NCBI RefSeq assembly: GCF_030813355.1
Contig: NZ_JAUSUD010000002.1
Span: 124,001-188,000 of the forward strand
Direction: 5' to 3'
Source of the DNA: Metabacillus malikii
Lineage (GTDB): Bacteria > Bacillota > Bacilli > Bacillales > Bacillaceae
DNA: 64,000 nt
Part shown: positions 58,166 to 64,000 of the stretch, piece by piece
Position numbering within the stretch: the stretch's first letter is position 1
Layout of the letters: each line of letters opens with the position of its first letter
Notes under the pieces: model-generated
What the model was told of the DNA's origin: nothing
Database searches by the model: none
The model's input: the letters and a program-made list of their open reading frames with translations, nothing else
Program-made: the position numbers and the translations under genes

Positions 58166-58459
58166 AAAAATTCACCCATTTTCTTTAGCTTATAAATCAT
58201 GTAGATAATTCTCATTATTTTTATTTTCTTTAGTGGTTGTTATTTTACCTTCTGTTAACAAATGTGACTGTTAAATTAGCTAGATTCATTCTCTTGCCGA
58301 AACAGTATGTGCTGCTTGAGTACTAATGCATAATGAAATAAGTAGGTCATTCCTTAAGTAATAATTATATTAATTACCTCATATTTGATTAATACTACTA
58401 AATTACCATGACCAAGAAAAGATAGAAAGAAGTTTCTCCTGATATCTTAAATTATAAAC

Positions 58460-58518
58460 TTTGTTTAATGGATAGACAAACATTTTTCCCGGTGCTATAA
58501 TTTTTATAACGTTTACAT
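58460..58518 (+). promoter_or_regulatory. xylB promoter with XylR-like operator and cre-like site
   Basis: TAGACA (58473-58478), 17 bases, TATAAT (58496-58501). TTTGTTTA (58460-58467) and TAGACAAA (58473-58480) form an almost perfect inverted repeat overlapping the -35 and resemble the TTTGTTTA half sites of Bacillus xyl operators. The complement of 58504-58518 reads ATGTAAACGTTATAA, a cre-like site at the transcription start. 58166-58459 holds no other feature recognised. Confidence 0.7.
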
Positions 58519-58531
58519 GATTCCTATTTTA

Positions 58532-58840
58532 GGCTCATTTCTAAAAGATTGTGGTTTATGTACGAGCTTTATTAAGGGTTTGTGGGAGCTGATTGCAAGA
58601 TTCCTACAGGATGCGTGGAAGGGGAAAAGCGTAGGCAACTTGCCCATCGACGTACAAACTGAAGGGGCATCGACTAAGACCAAGGAATCAATGATGAATT
58701 ATCGTATGGGAGATGACCTGAAGTTTGATATCGGGTAGCCTCCGGAGCTATGAGGTTCACCACCTTCGTAGCGGAAAGAAAGTACCCGCTACCCTAAGCG
58801 ATAACTAAGTATATAGCAACAATTCTTACGAAAAACAGTC
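58532..58840. repeat. Interspersed GC-rich repeat, copy 4 (inverted orientation, in xylB leader)
   Basis: This 309-bp copy is in the opposite orientation to the others. It begins GGCTCATTTCTAAAAGATTG and ends CAACAATTCTTACGAAAAACAGTC. It lies between the xyl promoter and xylB, so the full element should be transcribed as part of the xylB mRNA leader. The frame 58517-58738 inside it is judged non-coding. Confidence 0.85.
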
Positions 58841-59015
58841 TTATTTTATGAAGTAGATTGTGTAGATATAGTTTTTTCGTTTAAATAAAATGTCTCATTA
58901 GTTGTCTCTTTTTAATAGGTTGTCATGTATTCACAAATACTAAAACAGATTAGATTGATGAACCATTCATGACCAGTTCAAAAACACTTTTAATATAAGA
59001 TTGGAGAGTATAAAA

Positions 59016-60515
59016 ATGAAATATGTCATTGGTGTAGATTTAGGTACAAGTGCAGTAAAACTAATATTAATTAATCAAGAAGGCTCGATAGTTGAAGAAG
59101 TATCAAAATCATATCCACTTATTCAAGAAAAATCAGGTTATAGTGAACAAGAGCCAGAACAATGGGTAGAAAAAACACAATCTGGGCTAGCTGAATTAGT
59201 TGCAAAATTTAATGGTAACGTAGAGGATATCGAAGGTATTAGTTTCTCAGGACAGATGCATGGTCTTGTCTTATTAGATAAAGAAAACAACGTATTGCGG
59301 AATGCAATTCTTTGGAACGATGTTCGGACAACACCACAATGTCAGGAAATTTATGATGTAGTCGGTAAAGAGAAATTATTAGAAATCACTAAAAATCCTG
59401 CTTTAGAAGGATTTACTTTACCTAAAATTTTATGGGTAAAGGAAAATGAACAAGAGCTATTTGAAAAAGCAGCAGTATTTATGCTTCCAAAAGATTATTT
59501 ACGATTCCGAATGACTGGACAAATACATGCTGAATATTCTGATGCAGCTGGAACACTTTTATTGAATGTAGGAGAGAAAACTTGGAGTAATGAAATTTGC
59601 CAACTATTCAATCTTCCTGAAACGTTATGTCCTCCACTTGTAGAATCACATGATTTTGTTGGCACAATTACTGATGAATTTGCTGCATCTACTGGATTAT
59701 CTAATAAAACAAAAGTTTTTGCTGGTGGTGCTGATAATGCCTGTGGTGCAATTGGTGCAGGCATTCTTTCAGAAGGCACAACGTTATGTAGTGTAGGTAC
59801 ATCAGGTGTTGTTTTATCTTATGAAGAACGAAATGACCGTGACTTTGCAGGTAAGGTTCATTACTTCAATCATGGCAAAGAGAATGCTTTTTACACAATG
59901 GGTGTTACACTTGCAGCAGGCTATAGTTTAAGCTGGTTTAAGGAAGTGTTTGCAGAACATGAATCGTTTGAGGCTTTATTAGATGGTATTGAAAATGTAC
60001 CAGTTGGATCAAATGGCTTATTGTTTACACCATACTTAGTAGGTGAAAGAACACCATATGCAGATCCAAAAATACGTGGCAGCTTTATAGGAATGGAAGG
60101 ATCACATACGAAAAAGGATTTCGCACGTGCAGTGTTGGAAGGAATTACTTTCTCATTAAATGAATCAATTGAAATATTCCGTGAGAGTGGTAAAACGATT
60201 GATTCAATTACATCCATTGGTGGCGGAGCAAAAAATGAAACATGGTTACAAATTCAAGCTGATATCTTTAATGCGAAAATTATCAAATTAAAAAGTGAGC
60301 AAGGTCCAGGAATTGGTGCGGCTATTCTTGCTGCATATGGTGCTGGATGGTCAACATCACTTCAAGAGATCGCAAATCTTTTTGTAGAACCTGCTAAAGT
60401 ATACGAACCTATTGCAGAAAATGTTGAGAAATATAAAGAGATTTTCTCACTTTATAAAAAAGTTTATGTTCAAACAAAGGAATTAAATGAAGAATTGTCG
60501 AAATTTAGAAGGTAG
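59016..60515 (+). CDS. xylB: Xylulokinase XylB
   Basis: This 499-residue FGGY kinase phosphorylates D-xylulose to D-xylulose-5-phosphate. It has VIGVDLGTSAVKLILINQEG (ATP site), GISFSGQMHGLVLLD with the catalytic-site Met-His-Gly, AILWNDVRT, GGGADNACGAIGAGI and the C-terminal ITSIGGGAKNETWLQIQADIF. These fit XylB rather than AraB. ATG at 59016 follows TTGGAGAG. The following oxidoreductase gene starts 23 bases on, so they form one operon under XylR-like control. Confidence 0.93.
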   Translation: MKYVIGVDLGTSAVKLILINQEGSIVEEVSKSYPLIQEKSGYSEQEPEQWVEKTQSGLAELVAKFNGNVEDIEGISFSGQMHGLVLLDKENNVLRNAILWNDVRTTPQCQEIYDVVGKEKLLEITKNPALEGFTLPKILWVKENEQELFEKAAVFMLPKDYLRFRMTGQIHAEYSDAAGTLLLNVGEKTWSNEICQLFNLPETLCPPLVESHDFVGTITDEFAASTGLSNKTKVFAGGADNACGAIGAGILSEGTTLCSVGTSGVVLSYEERNDRDFAGKVHYFNHGKENAFYTMGVTLAAGYSLSWFKEVFAEHESFEALLDGIENVPVGSNGLLFTPYLVGERTPYADPKIRGSFIGMEGSHTKKDFARAVLEGITFSLNESIEIFRESGKTIDSITSIGGGAKNETWLQIQADIFNAKIIKLKSEQGPGIGAAILAAYGAGWSTSLQEIANLFVEPAKVYEPIAENVEKYKEIFSLYKKVYVQTKELNEELSKFRR

Positions 60516-60537
60516 TTAATTATAAGGGGGTTGGCCG

Positions 60538-61530
60538 ATGTCTGTAGTTCGTTGGGGAATATTAAGTACAGCCAGAATCGGAAGAGAGCAAGTAATACCT
60601 GCTATTAACCGTTCAAAGCTGGCTGAGGTAGCTGCTATTGCAAGCGGGAGAGAAACTGTTAAAGAGGTAGCTGCTGAATTGAATATCCCAAAAACTTACT
60701 CAACTTATGAGGAGCTTTTAGCAGATCCCGAAATCGATGCAGTCTATATACCTCTACCAAATCATTTGCATAAGCAGTGGGTCATTGAGGCTGCAAAGCA
60801 TGGGAAGCATGTCCTTTGTGAAAAGCCTGCAACTTTAGATTCGGACGATACGGCTGAAATGACAGCCATCTGTCGACAAAATGATGTGAAGTTTATGGAA
60901 GCATTTATGTATCAGTTTCATCCGATGAATCAACGTGTAAAAGAGATTATTGCAAGTGGTGAAATAGGTGATATTAAGATTGTACGCTCGAGCTTTTCTT
61001 TCTATTTGAGTGACCGTGAAACAAACATTCGAATGAAAAAAGAAATGGGGGGCGGAGCTTTATATGATATTGGCTGCTATTGCATTCATGCAATTCGCAC
61101 AGTAACAGGTTCAGAGCCTGAGCGATTAAAAGCAAGTGCGAATATTTGTCCAGAGTCTGGTGTTGATTTAACAACGACAGTACAGATGACGTTGGAAAAT
61201 GGTATCCAGGCTATCTTCGATTGCAGCTTTGATATGTATGGTGGTCAATTTTATGAGGTTGTCGGTACGAAAGGGAAAATACGAGTTCCGTATGCATTTC
61301 GTCCGGATCAGCACGGAAATGGTGAAGGAATTGTCATCATTGAATCAAATCACGAGGAACGCACAGAAACGTTTCCAGCTGATATTTATGTATTAGAAAT
61401 AGACCATTTATCTGGCGCAATTATCGAGGACAAAGATCCGATTTATACTGGTGAACAAGCTGTTCTAAACATGCGTGTCATTGAAGCATGTTTAGAAGCA
61501 ATAGAGTCCGGTAAAGAAGTAGTTCTATAA
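60538..61530 (+). CDS. Gfo/Idh/MocA family sugar oxidoreductase
   Basis: This 330-residue dehydrogenase has an N-terminal Rossmann fold (WGILSTARIG), the conserved CEKPAT with catalytic Lys, and EAFMYQFHPMNQRVKEII with GGGALYDIGCYCIHAIR, where the His of the active site is expected. Family members act on sugars, inositols or sugar acids with NAD(P). The linkage with xylB suggests a pentose or pentoside substrate, perhaps D-xylose 1-dehydrogenase-like, but that is inference. Start ATG follows AAGGGGGTTGG. Confidence 0.85.
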   Translation: MSVVRWGILSTARIGREQVIPAINRSKLAEVAAIASGRETVKEVAAELNIPKTYSTYEELLADPEIDAVYIPLPNHLHKQWVIEAAKHGKHVLCEKPATLDSDDTAEMTAICRQNDVKFMEAFMYQFHPMNQRVKEIIASGEIGDIKIVRSSFSFYLSDRETNIRMKKEMGGGALYDIGCYCIHAIRTVTGSEPERLKASANICPESGVDLTTTVQMTLENGIQAIFDCSFDMYGGQFYEVVGTKGKIRVPYAFRPDQHGNGEGIVIIESNHEERTETFPADIYVLEIDHLSGAIIEDKDPIYTGEQAVLNMRVIEACLEAIESGKEVVL

Positions 61531-61536
61531 ATGAAG

Positions 61537-61618
61537 AAAAAGGATGACTAAGTTAGGCTCCAAAATTCACGATATGAATGTTTTTGGTTGGAGCAAATAC
61601 TACCAGTCATCCTTTTTT
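61537..61618. terminator. Bidirectional terminator after the xylB operon
   Basis: AAAAAGGATGACT (61537-61549) pairs with AGTCATCCTTTTT (61605-61617). An inner GGCTCCAA/TTGGAGC pair is present. It serves the converging VanW gene as well. Confidence 0.85.
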
Positions 61619-61640
61619 GTTTACTCGATATATGTTTTGT

Positions 61641-62498
61641 TTATTCTCCAACTTGTAGTAAATCGGAAGAGAAAACTTCAATTAACAGTTGCCCCTTTTT
61701 TACTGTGGAACGAATTAATAAAGGATATTGATAATTGTTTTTAAAAGAAAAGTCTGGTCCATACCAGCTTACAGTTGCATCACGCTTTGGTGGTACATAA
61801 TGAACTTGTTTACTGTGTGAATAACGTTCGAGAATTTTCGCTCCAGCATAGTCTACTGCATTGAACAAAGTCGATGAAACTTGACAAATCCCTCCACCAA
61901 TTCCCTCAGTTAATTCTCCCTTTACAATAACAGGAGCTGGTAAGTAACCTTTATCAGTAGTCCTCTGCCCAACTACTTCATTAAATGAAAATCTTTCACC
62001 GGGAAATAACACGTAATTATTTATTGCATTTGACGCTAATAATATATTTTGTGTTCGCGTTTTATTATGTGGATTAAAATATGTTTTGTACTCTCCAATC
62101 TTCTTTTGTTTTATTGATTCAAGTAATTCACTGCTTACATTTGGATAAAGTGTTTGTAGTGGTATTTCAAGATCAGCTTGTTTATCTGAATAATAGAGTG
62201 CAATTAATTTTTCTTTAAAACGTGTTCTATTTAGTTTATATCCGTTTTTCCCACTTACTATTTGATGATGCTCATCCAAGATTGCATTTTTAGGAAGTTT
62301 ATAAACTTTTGATTCTATATCAGTGGCCAGTTTCTCAAGCTTGCTTTCATCTAGGAACGACGGATCAATTGATGATAACGAAAGCTCAGAACGCGTTATA
62401 GTTTGTATATCCTCACCCTTGTTGGTCAAAGTAATCTCTTGGGACATGAATTGCTGCGGATGAATGAATAATAATAGTGAAAAAATGATTGAATACAT
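61641..62498 (-). CDS. VanW family secreted or membrane protein
   Basis: This protein of about 285 residues has a hydrophobic N-terminus (YSIIFSLLLFI, a weak signal) and a VanW domain in the C-terminal half (about 140-270). Marks are NYVLFPGERFSFNEVVGQRT, GGICQVSSTLFNAV and HSKQVHYVPPKRDATVSW. The VanW domain is found in surface proteins of Gram-positive bacteria and has no assigned reaction. ATG at 62498 follows GGTGGAG closely; the longer frame from 62603 has no ribosome site and is rejected. Confidence 0.82.
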   Translation of the reverse strand: MYSIIFSLLLFIHPQQFMSQEITLTNKGEDIQTITRSELSLSSIDPSFLDESKLEKLATDIESKVYKLPKNAILDEHHQIVSGKNGYKLNRTRFKEKLIALYYSDKQADLEIPLQTLYPNVSSELLESIKQKKIGEYKTYFNPHNKTRTQNILLASNAINNYVLFPGERFSFNEVVGQRTTDKGYLPAPVIVKGELTEGIGGGICQVSSTLFNAVDYAGAKILERYSHSKQVHYVPPKRDATVSWYGPDFSFKNNYQYPLLIRSTVKKGQLLIEVFSSDLLQVGE

Positions 62499-62716
62499 AT
62501 ACTCCACCTCATGTATAGTATTGGTAACAATAAAATAAACATGAAAGTGAAATAATGGTAGTTTTTTTAAAACGAATTGACCAAGATATATTGAGGTAGT
62601 CACTACTTATTTGAATGAGAAATGGCAAATCGAGTAGGCTAGTAATGATATAATAATAATATTAACAAGTTGGGTATCATCTGTTATAAAGTAAGGTACA
62701 GTTAACGATTTTTATT

Positions 62717-63092
62717 GGCTGTTTTCGCAAACATTGTTGCTTCTTACTTAGTTGTATTTTTGGGTTGGTCTCCTCTTGCAGTACTCGCTTTCCGCGGGGT
62801 GGGTGCTGAGCCTACTAGCTCCTTGCGGCACGAACAAGCAAACTTCAGTTCATCTCCCTACGATAAGTCATCATCGATTCGCCGTTCGGCTCATCGTGAT
62901 TCCTTTGGTCTTAGTCGATGCCCATCTCTAGTTTGTACGTCGATGGGCAAGCCGCCTACGCATTTCGTTCTCCTCGGAGTAATCTCCTGCAAAAGTCTCA
63001 CATCTCCCACGCATCCCGCAGGAGTCTCTCAGGTCAGCTCCAACCAACCCTTCATAAAGTCATTGCGAAAAGCAACAATCTTTTGAAATAAG
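62717..63092. repeat. Interspersed GC-rich repeat with terminal inverted repeats, copy 5
   Basis: This copy of about 376 bp begins GGCTGTTTTCGCAAACATTG and ends near AAGCAACAATCTTTTGAAATAAG, where the last bases of the right end have decayed. It lies between VanW (minus) and the BASS-family gene (plus). The frame 62715-63086 follows it from end to end and is considered an artefact of composition. Confidence 0.85.
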
Positions 63093-63284
63093 ATAAACAG
63101 TTACAGTACGATGGCTTTTATTATTTTGTTACTTCTTTATTACAAGCTTTTTATAATCGCTAAAATGTTAACAATTAGCTGTTTAACTGTTAACTTTAAA
63201 TTAATTTCAACCTATATTCTTCAATTGAATACAATACGTGTGATTTTGAAGTTAACCAGTTGGACATGAATAGGAGAATAAACG

Positions 63285-64000
63285 ATGTTGCAACGATTAA
63301 ATAAACAACTTGAGAAATTTATGCCATTGATTACACCTACAAGTGTCATTATTGGTGTGTTGTTTGCACATTATTTTACAGAACTCTCATTTTTAATTTC
63401 TTGGATATTTGCATTTATCACTTTTTCTGGAAGTTTAAATTCAAGCTTTTCCTCATTAAAAAACGCACTAAAAAGTCCGCTCCCTTTACTTCTAGTATTC
63501 CTTTTATTACATATAATCATGCCAAGTATTGCATGGTTAATGGGGCATCTATTATTCCAGGATGATCAATTAACGGTGACTGGGTTCGTATTAGCTTCAG
63601 TTATTCCAACTGGAATTACAAGTTTTTTATGGGTAACAATGTACAAAGGGAATATAGGTTTAGGTTTAGCGATTATACTATTCGATACGCTACTCTCTCC
63701 CTTTTTAGTACCCCACACACTTGCCGTGTATGTAGGCCAGAATGTAGAAATAGATACAATTTCAATGATGAATGGTTTGCTATGGATGGTTGTTATTCCT
63801 TCACTTTTTGGTATGCTCATGAATCAATTAACAAAAGGGAAGAGTAAAATTGTTGGCACTACATTAGCACCGTTTTCAAAGCTGGGTCTTGGTTTCGTAG
63901 TGATGATTAATGGAGCTGTTGTAGCACCGTATCTTGTAAATATTTCTAACAAATTAATTATCATTGCAGTGATTGTATTTATTCTTGCTTTTATTGGATA
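63285..64000 (+). CDS. Bile acid:sodium symporter (BASS) family transporter, 3' end cut by window
   Basis: The frame opens with ATG at 63285 after TAGGAGAAT and runs off the right edge without a stop (238 codons present). It is a polytopic membrane protein with about seven hydrophobic segments. It includes FITFSGSLNSSFSSLK and VLASVIPTGITSFLWVTMYKGNIGLGLAIILFDTLLSPFLVP, the sodium-binding region of BASS/YocS-type transporters. These use a sodium gradient to move organic anions; the substrate is unknown. Confidence 0.8.
   Translation, partial: MLQRLNKQLEKFMPLITPTSVIIGVLFAHYFTELSFLISWIFAFITFSGSLNSSFSSLKNALKSPLPLLLVFLLLHIIMPSIAWLMGHLLFQDDQLTVTGFVLASVIPTGITSFLWVTMYKGNIGLGLAIILFDTLLSPFLVPHTLAVYVGQNVEIDTISMMNGLLWMVVIPSLFGMLMNQLTKGKSKIVGTTLAPFSKLGLGFVVMINGAVVAPYLVNISNKLIIIAVIVFILAFIG

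Noticed and set aside
57002-61530. A complete xylose operon
   Set aside because: No xylose isomerase (xylA) or xylose transporter gene is present between xylR and the end of the xylB unit, so the pathway is incomplete in this window.

Overview
The window looks like chromosomal DNA from a low-GC Gram-positive member of the Bacillaceae; the genus is not resolved. Reasons: low GC, AGGAGG-type ribosome sites, frequent TTG and GTG starts, TTGACA/TATAAT promoters, lipoprotein signals, CcpA cre-like sites, a Bacillus-type pbuE adenine riboswitch, a GntR/LacI-hybrid AraR and a XylR-type ROK repressor. No tRNA, rRNA, CRISPR array or intact transposase was seen.

Layout. 1-20.5 kb is a mixed housekeeping or accessory region. 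It holds the end of a sugar ABC permease, two NodB deacetylases, a GGDEF protein, a WrbA-type flavoprotein, a lactonase, a frameshifted ABC exporter, a 52-bp tandem repeat, a DUF2087 regulator with a GIY-YIG protein, and a formate/nitrite transporter under an Fnr-type promoter. It continues with an RpiR regulator divergent from a GH1 6-phospho-beta-glucosidase, a methyltransferase behind an intrinsic terminator, a YjiH protein, an intact ABC exporter, a histidine phosphatase, and pbuE with its adenine riboswitch.

21-54.8 kb is a large L-arabinose/arabinan utilisation region. A surface sugar sensor, YesM-type histidine kinase and YesN-type response regulator precede a ChvE/MmsA/MmsB-type monosaccharide ABC transporter. 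Then come araR, araM, a HAD phosphatase, a YesL protein, the arabino-oligosaccharide importer araNPQ, an intracellular GH43 enzyme and a cell-surface GH43 endo-arabinanase. A divergent ArsR-like regulator faces a second oligosaccharide ABC importer. A nearly identical second copy of the intracellular GH43 gene follows, then araB-araD-araA, abfA (GH51), a small Cys-rich protein and a secreted endo-arabinanase. The logic is: secreted and anchored arabinanases cut arabinan, ABC systems import oligomers and arabinose, intracellular GH43/GH51 enzymes release arabinose, and AraA/AraB/AraD feed xylulose-5-phosphate into the pentose phosphate pathway. AraR-like boxes, cre-like sites and the three-component sensor are the likely controls.

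54.8-64 kb holds a probable 6S RNA gene, a YitT protein, xylR divergent from xylB plus a Gfo/Idh/MocA oxidoreductase, a VanW protein and the start of a BASS-family transporter that runs off the window.

Two interspersed repeat families stand out. One is a GC-rich element of about 310-375 bp with imperfect terminal inverted repeats (five long copies plus two degraded ones); one copy lies in the 5' leader of xylB. The other is a short hairpin element bounded by GTCAGACCCCTC-type arms (four copies), found within or next to terminators and between ABC-transporter genes.
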